Positions 10,356 to 21,949 of a DNA stretch of 26,786 bases are shown here, piece after piece; within the stretch, counting starts at the first letter, position 1, and every line of letters begins with the position of its first letter. A model generated the notes under the pieces. The model made no database searches. It worked only from the letters and a program-made list of their open reading frames with translations, and had not been told where the DNA came from. Made by a program: the position numbers and the translations under genes. Source of the DNA: Chromera velia (Eukaryota; Sar; Chromeraceae); the NCBI GenBank assembly GCA_018398765.1, contig JAHBMJ010003878.1, positions 59,649 to 86,434 on the forward strand, written 5' to 3'.

Positions 10356-11234
10356 GGGGGGGGGTGTGTGGTCCCAGGGGGGTGCAAATGTATGGGAGGC
10401 TCGAGGGTCCAGGGTTGCTTACATAGGGTGCCCTGTCCCGTTTGTAGTTCTCTCGCGACGGGTCGTCTTTGGTGGTGCGGTGTGAGTTCCGTCTTCCTGT
10501 ACGTTCCAGTCCGAGGTAGCGCCTCCGGTAGGGGCAGGATCGAGGTTGGTCGGCGCGGTGGTTCCCTGTGTGGGTGGTTCCTGTCCTAAGATGCTAACAT
10601 TGGGTTAATCTACAGGGGCTATAACCCCGTCGGGTGATACCAAGGACCCCAGGGGGTCAGCTACATACTGTGGTCGGCTAGTAGAGTTGGGGCGATATGA
10701 TGCATTAGCATACAATGTTGAGGTAATCTGTCGTTGTGGTGAGGTCTTTGGTACCATAATGACGTCTTCATGCAGAGTATGAAAGCCTTGCTATAAGTTT
10801 ATCTGGTTATACGCATCATTACCATTTGGATTGCGTTGTTGATACAGTGCCTGCTGAGTCACTTTCAGACTCAGGTTTGTCTGGTCTTGCTGTCCTACCC
10901 TTCCTATTTCCGCTCCCGTTTCTGTTCCCGTTCCCTGTGTCCATTCGCCCGTCATCTCATGAATGCCTTCCCGCGCAGATGTGCTGTTCCCGTGCCAAGT
11001 CATAGAGGGTGCGCCCGACTGTGCTGGAGGTGGAGGTGTTGATGAGGCTCTACCTTGGGGGTTCAGCTGGAGGCCGCCTTCCTCAGTCCTGGTTCGATCA
11101 GCTGATGGTGAGGAGGGAGGCGGTGAGACCTGCATTGACGTAGTGGAAGGCTGATTTAGAACAGGAGGTGATGGTCTGGCTGGGATGAATGCGGTCATCT
11201 TCGTCTGTACTCGTTGTGGTGGGATCACTCGGGC

Positions 11235-11258
11235 TTTAGGCCGTCCTCTGGCTCGTTT
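11235..11258 (-). other. AT-hook motif in gag-like region
   Basis: The minus strand encodes KRARGRPKA, a canonical RGRP AT-hook core flanked by basic residues, about 75 residues after the Cys-rich motif. AT-hooks bind the minor groove of AT-rich DNA, which would suit target-site or chromatin binding. A second RGRPKK occurs before the endonuclease (2367-2390). Confidence 0.55.
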
Positions 11259-11477
11259 TACTGGTTCTGACGGTGGGTTAGTAGTGACTATGTCAGGGTG
11301 ATTGGTTATCACTATCTCTTCTTGCGGTGATCATGGCGCCGTCGGGGGCGCGTCTCTGCTAGATGAAGGCGGCGCTGGTGGTGGTTGGGTCTTCTATCGC
11401 TTCTTACCTTTGCCTCCTCTCGTCTCTGGGGGTTTATCTCGATGGGGGTAGAGAAGGTGTGCTGCTGTCTGGGGGTT

Positions 11478-11594
11478 GCAGCACGTAGGGTGCTGTTGAC
11501 GCAGGCTGGGACATGTGGTGCATCCGTTAGTACATAGACAGGGGTTCTGTTTAGTGCCTCTGCAGCCATATTTGCCTTTAGTGCACATGCAGCA
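11478..11594 (-). other. Cys-rich zinc-type motif (CXC/tesmin-like)
   Basis: Within the gag-like region, eleven Cys fall in 39 residues with spacing CC-x-C-x6-C-x7-C-x-C-x3-C-x2-C-x9-CC, together with a TKGKYGC core. The C-x-C ... C-x-C-x3-C-x2-C pattern resembles the CXC (tesmin/TSO1) DNA-binding zinc motif and Cys-rich modules of other retroelements. It differs from the CCHC knuckle of ordinary gag proteins. Nucleic-acid binding is inferred. Confidence 0.5.
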
Positions 11595-14500
11595 ACGGGG
11601 TGCCTCGCGCTGTCTATTCCAGGCATCCATTCGCTGCTCGTGTTACTCTTGGGTGACGACTATATGCGGAAGGGTCCTCTGGTGGAATTGATGGGTAGGG
11701 GGTGGATGAGGGATTCTGGTGGATGTGTGGGGGTCAGTGTGGGGGTGGGGGTAGATATCAGGAAAGGGTAGGTCGGAGGGGTGCGTGGGCTTCTGGAGAT
11801 TTTGTTGGGTGGTAGGCTCTTGTGGGATCGCCGAAGGGGGATCAGGAGGGCTTTGGGGGGGAGGTTGCTGTTGTGCGTAGGTAGGGGAGGCAGGGAATGC
11901 TGTGGGTGAGTCTGGTTGAGGGGAGCTGTGGGGTGGTGGTGGGTGATGGGCCTTTTGTAGACGGGAATGAATGATATGTTGTATTCCAAGGGGGCCAATG
12001 GCATCTACAGGTAGGATTTCTTCCTCAAAGGCTGTGTTTACAGTGGGCGGTGGTTAAGGGTATGTGGGAGGGGTGAGTTGCGGTGCATGGTCGGTGGGGG
12101 GGGGAGCCCTGGGTCTCGGAGTGTCGGGCGTGGAGGCCCAGGGGATGAGGTCTAAACTTTCGTCTTGAAGGTGTAGAATATGTGTAGGGAGGGGTTTGCA
12201 TGTTGGAGCAGCGGGGGAGAGCCACGGCTGGGGGAGGGGGGGGGTGGATGGGAGGGTCAGTTGGGGGGCTTCTGGCGGACCGGGTAGGAGCCATCGTGCT
12301 GTTGGTGGGGGAGTGGGAGTCCAGATGATGGATTGCCATTCCATCGGTCTGGGGGGCTGGAGGGGCCGGAGCGGTTGATGAAGAAGCGCTGTGTTAAGTC
12401 TGTGGTGTAGGTGTTCAGGGATGTCTAGAGGTAAGTAGAAAGGGTTCTCTTTGGGGGATGGGGTTAACTTTGTGAGTTTGCGCCCTATGCTGCGGATGAA
12501 GTTGCGGGTCTGGAGGGGGGTAGCCGGGTGAGATACAGAGTGGAGGGGGCCGGTTTGTACGTCTAGGTCGTGTGCAAGTTGGTTCATGGTCTGGCAGAAC
12601 CGGCCGGCCATAAAGGCAACCTGTTCGCCAGAGATGAGATGGTTAGAGGCCCGTTTGGTGGTGAGGAAGAAGGGGGATGTGGTGGTGGCACTTGTATGCG
12701 TGTGTGGATATCGAAGCCTGGGATCAGGAGTGCTATCTGGGGAGACCTGTGTGTCGGGATGGGGTAGGAAGGAGGTGGGGTGGGCATAGTAGTCGCTGGC
12801 TCCTGACTGTATGGCATGGTGTGCACGTAGCCAGTGGAGGAATGGAAAGACTATGTGGTTCCAGATGTGTTATCCAAGTTATCTCTGCAGGTCCTTTGTT
12901 GGGGGAAGAAAGGGGAAAGCCGCAAAAGCCTGCCAAGGGGAGGGAGGGTTGAGGGGTGGGCGGTAGAGGATGACGAGGACAAAAGCATCCAGTAGGGGGA
13001 GGAGGGCCGGAATAAGGAATAAGTGGATGTCAGGGGACATGGGTTCCCTTCCAGTTTGTTCGGGTCCAGGAAGGTTCCTTTCCGGGGGGGTGGGAAAGGG
13101 GTGGTTGCCATCCTGTTCTCGGTGGTAGCGGGTCGCTTGATGCCACTTTCATATGAGTTGGGTGATGGGGGGATCAATGATAAGGAGAGAGGTCAGGCAT
13201 GGGTGCCAGGTGCGTGGCTGGAGGGGGAGGCGCAGGGAGGTGGGCTGTGGTGGTGTGGAGGAGTGAACGTGTTTGTCTGTGAGTGCGGGTATCGGTGTAA
13301 GGCTGAGAAGAGTGGTGAGGGCCAGGAGGAAGGTGAATTCACTAAGAGAGATGCGTTGGTGGGTCCCTAGTTCCATCCATCCGTACAGAGGGGCCGGTGT
13401 GCTCAGGGGTTGGTCGAAGAAGGTCTGCCAGCGGTGATCATCAAATTTTTTTGGGGTGCTGTGATTTGTGTCTGCGGTGTCGTTTTGTGGGCCAATGTGG
13501 GGTGTATGCGGGGGGTCGAAAGTGGGTTAAAGGAGGGCCATGGGGGTCTGTGTAGGGAAGTTTAGAGGGTGTATACTAGGAGCGATAATGATGTCGGTGT
13601 GAGTTCTGGTAGATGCTACAGTTCTTTGGGTTTCGGAAGAGTTGGCGGCCGCAGAGATTAGAAACTGGAGGTGGTGCATGCGAAGGGGATCCGTTGGTGG
13701 GTGTGCGTTGATGAGGGTGATGATGGGGGTACCGTATGGCCGAGGGTGGGGGATAAGTAGGTTGACTTGGTTATTAATGGATTAGATGAGTTTGGAGGGG
13801 CCAGGACCTCTTAATCCATCCTGGAAGGCATTCCTCTTACAGATTTCTTCGAATTCCTCTGTGAGGGCAGGGAGGGTGGTGGGGCCAATTTCGAGAAGAG
13901 AAAACTGGGAGGGGGAGCTAGAGAGGGTACGCCGATCCGATTCATCGGCTAGGAGCATTGTGGGTGGGGAGGGGGTGGACGGGGGCTCGGAGCTGTTTCG
14001 GGGGTGTTTGGCCTGCTCGGCGATGGGGATCTTAGTGACTACCGGTGGCCAGTAAAGTCCATGCTGGGGAGGGGGGATTGCGGGGGGATGGTTGGATGAA
14101 TGGGTGTGGAAGAGGAGGCGTTGGATGGCTTCTCCTTGTATATGTGGGTAAGGGTTCGCCGGTGGCGTGTAAGGGTCTGGGAGGATGGTTGGGGTCGGTT
14201 CCGCGGAGGGATAAAGCAGTTGGGGAGGGAGAAGGAGGCATGTAGGGATGGGCGGATAGATCATGTGAGGTGGGTGTTGGGCGGTGGTGGCATGGATGTA
14301 AGTGAGTAGTTGGTTGCGAGCTAAGAAGGCAGGTATGTGTGGTTGAAGGGTGTTGAGGAGATGGAGCACTTTGGGGTGACACAGGAGTGACTGATCTGGG
14401 CGTTGAAGAGTGGTGGTGACTCCTTTGATGGTCAGTCGGCAGGTGGTCCGCTCGTACTGCACAACGATAGCCAGGAGGATCCGGAGAGCTACATCCAGAG

Positions 14501-16374
14501 GTGCAGGGTTGCTCTCCGGTTCCATGTCTGTTTGCCGGTCCGTGAGGAGACGGGTCATTTGTAGGAGGCGGTGGGCAGTGAGGATTGAGGGAAGTCCGGT
14601 GGAGGTGAGGATTGCCTCTGCTACCGTGTGTGGCTGTCGCTAGAGGTAGTCAAGACCGATGGAGGGGCTCCATAGGAGTCTCTGGGCGATGTGGGGCTAC
14701 CACTGCCACAGTTGGTGGAGAGGTAGGTCGAGGAAGGGGGGTGGAGGTACGTACTGAGGAAGGGGAGTAAGGATGCTGGCTGAATTTCCATGAATGGGAA
14801 TCGGTGGAAGTTCGTTCTTGTCTCCTTCCGCAGTGACCAGCGTCTTGTTTCCTGACAGGAAGGGGGGTGAAGGATGGTTTTGGTGTGCTGTGAGGCGAAG
14901 GCTAAGGTGTATACCCGTCCGTCCATCTGGTAGGGTGTAGGCCTGAGGCTCCAGGAGCAGGGCCGCTAGGGCCGGGGTGGGTGTTGGGAGGGCCCTGGTG
15001 CTCTGTCTGGCCTCTGGGAGCAGGCGTGGATTAGTGAGGAGATCCGAAGTTTGGAGTAAAGGGGTCTCCAGTGGGACTTCTTGGGGTTCCGGGGGCTCCA
15101 AGGGGTCCCCCATCACTGTGTCTCCCTGCTCGTCCTATGCCAGAGCATGTGAGCCTTCTCTCTGCCCCAAGTGTGTGGAGAAGGCCGCCGCTGCTCCTGT
15201 ATGAGCGTGGGAGCGCTGCTGTGATGGTGTGCCGGGTCCCCCTTGGGCATCGTCCCCTTCGTCATCGTCGTGTTCATCTTTCCGGTGTGGGGGTAGATGG
15301 TGTGGGTGTTCATCGTATGGCTGTGCACGGGGCCTTTTCGGCTTGTCCCCAGTGTCTTTTCGTTTGAGTAGAAGGAGAATAGCCTCACCGAGGCTGTCTA
15401 TGGCGGGTAGGTGGGGGAGGTAAGTCCATTCTCCTGCCTTCGGGTGATTGATCAGAATGCCCCATTTCTGATCGGTGTCCTGCTGCTCATGTGGTTGTGC
15501 TCTGGCATTTAGACTGTCTTATGAAGAATCCACTGGGGGTTGCCACCACCCATCACGGTGATCCGCCACCTATTGGAGGGTGGGTATGAGTTTGGGAAAG
15601 TTAGGACGGTGTCCCCTTTCCCTTTCTCGGAGTCCCGGATTGCTGTTCCACATGCGTTTTTCGATTGCGGTTATGGGTTTTGAAATTTTTACCCTTATGT
15701 TGTTGGGTGCATACGTGGTGAAGCGGGCCTTCCTCTGGGTGCGGTTACTGTTTGGGATTAGGAAATTCCCCATGGTGGCGTCGGCTTCCTTTCTCCATCT
15801 GAAACGGCCGTCTTCATACAGCTCGACGCAGTCATGGATTTCCCTGACGTTCACATTCTGTGGCCCGTAGTCGTAATCCTTTCGGTCTCCGGGTTGGGGT
15901 GGAAGGGCAGGTGGGGTTCTGAGCACTTTGAGGAGTCGGGGGGGGGTGAGGTTGTATTTCCTTTCTGGGAGGTCAAGTGTCTGCCCCCATGCCCATTCAA
16001 CTGTGCTGGGGCTGACTCTTTGAAGGGCGATCGGTTCTGGGAAGGCCCAGTCGGTACTGGAGGGGAACTGTACAGGGTTATTGGGGCCCATGAGAGGCCA
16101 TGACTTGTCGTTGAGGTGACCATGCCATTTGACATAAAGAAGTCCTGATGCTCTTCCTACCGGCTGGTACACTTCTGCTGATGTGGATGAGATGGGGGGT
16201 TGTGCAATAGCGGGTTGTCCGGCCACCAAAGAGGTGTGGTGGCAGAGGTTGTGCCACCACCCTGTTTTCTCATCCCATCGGGGGAGCCATTTTTCGATGC
16301 CGTCAACCTCGTCTCGGACGAGTGTCATCTGTCCTATGCGGATGGGGGTGAAGAGCAGGCTGCGGAGGGGCCAA

Positions 16375-16382
16375 GGGGGGGG
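16375..16382 (-). other. Frameshift at a run of eight G
   Basis: Upstream of this run the coherent frame is the one with codon starts divisible by three; downstream it is two modulo three, and both sides are clearly coding-like (…DILQLAG before, RSLLFTPIRIGQ after). The switch falls at or next to the homopolymer. It could be a real one-base indel or a sequencing/assembly error. Confidence 0.6.
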
Positions 16383-19300
16383 CGGGGCAAGAAAGCCGGT
16401 TTCTTCCTGCGAGTTGGAGGATATCGTATAGGTACTCGCTCGCATACTCTTTCTTGTAAAGCGAGCGGTACTTTCCCTCCTTATCCTTGAAGGTGGGTTG
16501 CTGTAGATGGGTGGTAACATCGTCAAACCCGCACAGGTATGCAAACAGCACGCACTAGTTAGTGAGCTTAACATAGCTTGCGAGGTTATGCTGTCTGACA
16601 GAGCGGTTTGTGAGCATCAGATTGAGGATTGCGGTTAAGGTAGAGTTGCCAGCCATGTACCGACCGTCTTCCCCTATCTTGTCGATGAAATCTGCATAGA
16701 GCCCGGCATAAGCGCCAGGCTCATACAGAGGGGCAGGGTCTCTGGTCTCCCAGTCTGAGGCATCGCGGTGAACGGGGTAGCCGTCGTCGGTCTCTTCTCG
16801 ATGGGGGCGCCCGTCATGGTGACCGTTATGTCTGTGGTCCTCGTCCTACGCTCCCGATGTAAGAAAGTGAGTACGAGGCCTATACATGACCTCCCCTCCT
16901 TCCTGGCAGGCTTTGTAGAAGGGGTTGCAGTATTCTGTTTCCTTGGCTGGGGATGAGGGGTCGTGCAGGACAAGGGTAGCTGCAGCATATAGTGGGCCTC
17001 TTGTGTTCCTCTCAGGACCGATTTGATGTCCGAAATTTGCCATTTTGAAAAGGGCAAAGAGACTGAAGAAAGTGGTGGTGAACTCATAGCACTGTGTGAG
17101 AGTGCATTGAGTGAAGTCAAAGTGGTCCCTTGGGTTTGTGGTTGGCGGGGCTTTCGGGGCTGGGATGGGGGCAGGTCGGGGCATTTGCTCTCTCTCGATG
17201 TAGTCTGGCCCCTCCCCGTCATACCACGGAGGCTGGTTTTGGGCTTCGAAGCTGGGGAGCCAGTGCTCACGTCCGGTGCTGCCTTCGTCTTTATTGGGGT
17301 GGGGGCCGTGGGAATCCAGGCCTATTAACGCCCACCGGAAGAAACGCTGGAGGGTGGCCTCCACATTGATGGGAAAGAGGTAGGGGTGATGGCTACCAGC
17401 TCTATAGTACATGGGGGGGTCGTCTTTGAGGTGACTGAAGGAGTGGATGGGGTCCCATTCGGGGCACTTCTCTGCGCGAAAATCATCCAAGATATTGCGG
17501 TTTGCGATGTGGTCGAACATTTCTGCGAATTCCCCCATAGCCCAGCTCTTCCAGCGAGTCAGGTAAGCCTCAGTCTGGTCTTCTTTCATCTTCCACTCAA
17601 TGCATTTCCCACGGAGGAACAGTTTGAAGTCATTGATCGTGGTTTTCTGGATGCGGGGGAAGCGACGTCTCTGGTCCTGTGTCTGACATTCTATGACAAT
17701 GAGGGATTCGGGAAGGATGAAGGGGTGGGTGAGGCGTTGTGTGTGGAGCGGGTGGTGCTGTTTACCCTTGTCAAAAATGCCCCAGACCGACATTGTGGAG
17801 AGGTAGGGAGGCGGTTGGGCGGCGGTCGTTTGTGGACCTTCTCGGGGGTCACGAAACCAGTGGTAGGCTTCCTCCATATACAGTTGGGAGGAGTAGGTTT
17901 GAGGATGCCGGAAGCCATATTGGTTAGTGGGGAGACGGAACTCCGCGTGGGGGTTGTCGATGTTAGGGGTTTGAGAGGGGGCATCAGCAAAACGGGGTGA
18001 GTTAGGGAGCTTCGGATTTTGTCGCCATTCTTCATACCAGGGACTCTATGTATTCATCTCATAAACCAGGCTGTGGGTGCCACCCGCTGCCGTATGCCCC
18101 CCTCTACGGCTGCCTGGGTTTTGCCTTCTGAGGGGTCGGATGCCTGCGAGCTCTGCCATTTTATCAAAAATTCTCTTGAGGTAGGTGACCAGCCCCCTTT
18201 CCCTCCTGTCATTGGAGGGTTCCCCCAGAGGGACGCAGCATGTGTTGGTTCCGGTCCAGCTTCGCTGTGGGACCTTTGGGTAGTCTTGGGGGTCTAGATT
18301 GGTAAAGCCCCTGGCAGGTCCTGAGGGATCCTCTGGAGGGTCGGGGGGGTTGTGGTGCTGTCGGGGAGGACGGGGACCAGTTGGGGGCTCCATGCTGGAT
18401 GAGGGAGGGGCTTGTGGACTGCCCTATGTACCCGCTTGTAGATCAATGGGGGGTTCTTCGGCCAGTGCCGATCTTTGACGTTTCTCTGCTCTCGCCTCTG
18501 TTGCTTTTTGTTGAGTGATTGCAGTGACAGTGCGGGCGTCCATAAGGGAGGGTCCGGCACTAGGCCTACGGGAGAGTTGGACATCAGGGTTCTGGGTTTG
18601 CGTTCCCCTAGGTTGGAGGTGGACTGTGGTTCATTGGCCCAGCGTGGCGGCATTTGGGGTGAGGACAGCGGCTGGTTGGTCTCCTGACTGGAGTCTACCA
18701 ATGGGTTGGGGAGGGCCGTAGCCCTCATCCTGTCGCCGGGTCCATTGGATGCTTTCGGAGCGGTTGGAGTTGAAACCCATGCTTGTGATCGCACTTGTCC
18801 CTTACATCTGGGAACTGCCTCCCGTAAGGGGGAGGGGGAGAGGGGGGACCTGTTGTTCTGATCGGTTGGAGTGGCGATCACGTTCTCTTTCCTCCCGTCG
18901 TTCCTGCCTCTTGGAGTTGTCTGCTGGACCCCTTCTGTGTTCCTGTTGGGGGGGGGGAGTGAAGGGAGAGGTGTCGTTGCCCGGTTTCTGACTCTGTGGT
19001 CGACTGAGATCCTTTAGGGACTCGTCTATCTCAATGGGCTGTCCTGGTTGTCCATGGGCCCCTCCACCGGCCCCTAGGGGTCGGGGTTGGGGTGGGGGAG
19101 CGGGCTCATATGCTTGGCCGGTCCCCATTGTAGCATAGGTGCTGTTTTGCTGTCCATCCTGCCTTGACGGGCCTGTTGTGGTGGTCCTAATGGGCTGAGC
19201 GGGTTGCCTGTCCTGGAAAGAGGGGTGTGTGTGTGGGTGGGCTGATTGCTGGCCCCCCTAGAGGGCCGTAAGGTTGTCCTTAGGGATCTGGCCTAACGCG

Positions 19301-20280
19301 GCGATGAGCTTGTCAGTTATTTTACCAGCAAGGTTTGCTAGCCTCTCGTCTTCCGACTGCACTTGTTGGGGTGGTTGTGGCGGTGGTGGGGGTTGTGACG
19401 GTTATGTGATATTTGCCTGGGGGGCAAAATATGGAGGCATTGCTACCATGTAGGGATTTCCCCCCCAATAGGCCAATCGTGGATCGAAGAAGGGTATTCG
19501 AGGGTTCTGTGCGAAAGGGGGCATATAGGGTGGAAAAACTCTAAACGGGGGTTGGTTGAAGGGGGCGTTTGGAGCGAATGGGAAGGGCATTTGTTGGAGG
19601 TGCCCCTGCATTTAGGAGGGGGCACTTGGTGGCCCTGTAGGGTGATGGTGGGGCAGTTCTGCAAGTGCCGGGGATGCCTGTGAGGGCATAGTCGCGGAGA
19701 GGCCAGCTGTAGCGCTTCGTACAGCATTCAGGTCGCATGCTGCGTCCACGTTCACCGGCGTAGCCCATTGGGAGCTATTTTGTAGGGGCTCCTGTTGTTG
19801 GTGACTGGCCTCCTCTACGTGCGGCCATGCCTGCCGGGGGTGCTGTGGTTGACCCTGTCAGTCTTGCCACGCAACGACATTTAGGATCTGCGCTAGTTGC
19901 GGTGTGTCCTCCATTGCATCGGCAGGGGGGGGTCTAAGGTAAGGCGGGTTTAGGTCTCTCCTATTGTAGGCTGCCCTCAGTGCTTCCCCTCTGGAGCCTA
20001 TGTATGCTTCGTGACCTTCTAACTTCCTCAGCCACCTTCTAGCTAGCTCAAAGGGTACTGTCCAGTTGTGGACTTGGTCTGCAGTCCCTTGTATCCGAAT
20101 CATTCCATGCTCCGCGTAGATCTGACTCAGCCAGGATTCTATATCCTGGTGCAGTTCTGCTGGGAGCTATCCAAAATTGGGGGCTGGCTGGCCTTTCTCC
20201 GGTTGCGTGAGTAGGGCCATCAGTGCTTGCTAGGTGGGGGTTAATTGTGCCAGTGGGGTAGGTAGTGCTGGTAGGTGCAT
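16383..20280 (-). pseudogene. Gag-like N-terminal region of polyprotein, part 1 (broken)
   Basis: First ~1,300 codons of the polyprotein, starting at ATG 20280 and read in one frame to a poly-G run at 16375-16382. I see 12 in-frame stops (codons beginning at 20232, 20169, 19860, 19614, 19404, 19260, 18804, 18633, 18426, 18048, 16848 and 16557). Near 20100-19930 there is a short ordered segment rich in Trp, Arg and Leu (ELARRWLRKLEGHEAYIG). It is followed by long Pro/Gln/Asn-rich disordered sequence, including MPPYFAPQ-type repeats near 19400-19610 and a charged RRE/RER stretch near 18870-18930. From about 17930 to 16850 it is richer in aromatic residues and looks globular. I recognise no known domain. 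Position upstream of RNase H-RT suggests a structural, RNA-binding (gag-like) role; that is inference only. Confidence 0.6.
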
Positions 20281-20695
20281 TCTGCTGCTGCTCTTGGCTA
20301 CTGGATAGAGAGCTGTTGCTGCTGTGGGGCTGCTTCTTCGGCAGATGGTCGGTTTTTTTTGGGTGGAGGTGATTTATTACAGCTATATTATATTGGTATG
20401 CAATGCACGTGATAAAATCAGCGAAATAGAAGTGGACAACGAGTTGGAAAAGCCAAATAAAAGGAGAAACTGATGCAAAAAGAGAGAGAAACGCACGATG
20501 TAAGTTGTGGTGATCTTCGGCAAGACTCCAGCACAACTTCCGAGGTGGGTCTCCTGCTTCTCCTTGCAACGACTCCCGCAACAACCGCCACTCTACGTCT
20601 CCGTCTCTCCCTCTCGAAAAATTGAGAATCCCTCCTGGTTCGAGTCCCGAGGAGAGGTGTCTGAGGTGAAGTGAGGTAAAACGAGGGACGCCAGC
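20281..20695 (-). other. 5' UTR of the main retroelement unit
   Basis: Minus-strand stretch between the junction with the upstream stub and the first in-frame ATG of the gag-like frame (20278-20280). It ends in a CAG/AGC-rich run just before the ATG. The same strand is open in another frame across this part (20728 to 20048), but that frame does not continue into the polyprotein. The codons just upstream of the ATG are also open, so the true start could lie slightly further 5'. Confidence 0.5.
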
Positions 20696-21442
20696 TGTCC
20701 TGTGGTTGAGTCTATTGTTTTCTTTCAAATTTGTTTGTTCCCTCTGCAGCGGTCAGGTGTGAGTGCCTGCAAGTAGGTGGGAAGTGCTTGTGGAGTGAGG
20801 CGTTTTCTCGCCCGGGAGTACAAAAGCAGGGTGGTCAGGGCAGAGTCTCCTCTCTCAGTCGCGTTGATTAGATACTGAGAGTCTTTGGATTTATGTGAGG
20901 TGGGGAGAAGAGAGTCTACAATATGAAAGCCCCACTTGCGCTTGCTGGTGAAAGAAGTTCGAGGTGCAAAAAATGATACAGCTGTCGCACGATTGGCGAG
21001 CATGCACTGCTGCGTATCGATTTCCTCCGTATATTCACTTATTCGGACAGAGAGTGATGCAGGAGGATGGGTGCTAAAGGACTGGAGATGGTGGGAGGAT
21101 GAGCCATGTTCGGCTAGAAGGGTCGGTGGTGCAGGTCAGATTTTGAAATTTTATCCGCGGTCGGCCCGGGGGGTTCAAGCAGCGGGGGGGGAGCTGTGTG
21201 AGGGTGAGAGGGCGCGTGCGCGAAGTCGCCATGTGGGAGTATGTATGAAAAAGGGGTGCTGGCGGTTCGTTAAGGAGTGATAGAGAGTTGTCAAGGTGTG
21301 GAGGCAGGCGTTATAGCTTAAGGTCCAGGGGTTCTGTATCCCTGCGCTGTGATGGGATCACTTGAGAGCCCTCCTATCCTTCCAGGGCTTCCGTTTGTTC
21401 TTGGAGGTTTCCGATGCCCGACAGTGTGGAAAGAATTTGTTC
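20696..21442 (-). mobile_element. 5'-truncated 3' stub of an upstream element copy
   Basis: On the minus strand this begins abruptly at 21442 inside the last ~40 codons of the endonuclease gene (matching QILSTLSGIG-type residues), then stop and 3' UTR. It matches 515-1241 of the main unit closely. The repeat joins directly to the 5' UTR of the main unit with no poly(A), so this is the tail of an earlier copy, cut at its 5' side, lying head-to-tail with the main unit. A 15-bp insertion containing GTGATGGGATCAC at about 21348-21362 is absent from the other copy; its length keeps the frame. Confidence 0.75.
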
Positions 21443-21480
21443 CGATTCCGGGTCAATAAAAATAAAAAAGTAATTGCCTA

Positions 21481-21622
21481 AAATTGATTTTTGATTTTCT
21501 TTTTTTCTTTTTTTTTTGTTGTAAACAACACAGTGACTTGTGCATTGTACAACACCCATGTAACACCCCAAACAACAGTTGTTCAGGTGTAACAATTGTT
21601 CTAGAAAATCAAAAATAAATTT
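21481..21622. repeat. Small MITE-like inverted repeat
   Basis: A 20-base left end (AAATTGATTTTTGATTTTCT) and right end (inverse of AGAAAATCAAAAATAAATTT at 21603-21622) match at 19 of 20 positions around a 102-bp centre that contains further short dyads (GTTGTAAACAAC, AACAACAGTTGTT). No clear flanking duplication is seen. It lies between the retroelement stub and the LINE fragment. Confidence 0.45.
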
Positions 21623-21654
21623 GATGCAAATCGTCTCCAACATGCAAATGAAAT

Positions 21655-21949
21655 TTGATGAAATTTGATGCACTGCATGAATATTATGAAAAATGGGGGC
21701 TGAGAGTTAACTTAAGAAAGACGAAAATCCTTCAGCTTTCAGAAGAATCAGAGCTTTATGAGGGGAGGGTTCTATATAGGGGGAAGGAAGTTGATAGGAT
21801 GAAGGAATATAAATATTTGGGATATTTTGGGGTGCATATTTCATGAGGTGGGAGACTTAGTTCAGTCAATTGAATCGCGATTGCATAGTGCAGGAAAGTT
21901 TTTAGGGGTAGTGATCGGCCTCGTATCGAGTATGCCAAGATATGTCAGG
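21655..21949 (+). pseudogene. LINE reverse transcriptase fragment (post-palm/thumb)
   Basis: The plus strand encodes DALHEYYEKWGLRVNLRKTK, then YRGKEVDRMKEYKYLGYFGV. This is the well-known segment after the YADD motif in LINE RTs (Y-x3-W-G-L-x-V-N-x-x-K-T-K ... Y-K-Y-L-G). After a frameshift near 21846 the next frame continues with DLVQSIESRLHSAGKFLGVV, again typical. Nothing upstream encodes the palm, so it is truncated. It is unrelated to the giant element and lies on the opposite strand. Confidence 0.75.

Larger units (their letters stand above)
10356..16374 (-). pseudogene. Gag-like region of polyprotein, part 2 (broken)
   Basis: About 2,000 codons in one unbroken frame with 18 stops and no net frameshift (stop codons begin at 15572, 15521, 15137, 14699, 14642, 13784, 13529, 13151, 12881, 12872, 12056, 11645, 11396, 11333, 10793, 10607 and 10421, plus less certain ones near the gap). 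The first part (16370-15570) looks globular, with several Trp and a conserved-looking WLPRWDEKTGWWH segment. The middle is Pro-rich, with helical stretches near 14560-14380 and 12610-12400. Near the end come a Cys-rich motif and an AT-hook (listed separately). No family is recognised. The coding strand is very rich in C and A, giving much Pro, Thr, His and Gln. It lies directly upstream of RNase H in the same frame, so it is part of the same polyprotein. Confidence 0.6.
20262..21442 (-). repeat. Direct repeat, right copy
   Basis: Partner of 60-1241. The closely matching part is 20695-21442 (3' stub of the upstream copy). The diverged part is 20262-20694 (5' UTR of the main unit). The right-hand boundary at 21442 is sharp: homology ends after the block ACAAATTC (minus strand) and is followed by unrelated DNA. 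No TG..CA LTR ends and no flanking duplication are visible. Confidence 0.8.

Noticed and set aside
20048-20728. 226-residue minus-strand open frame over the 5' UTR and gag start
   Set aside because: It runs in a different frame from the polyprotein, crosses the unit junction, and has no conserved domain; the 5' UTR part is not coding-like.
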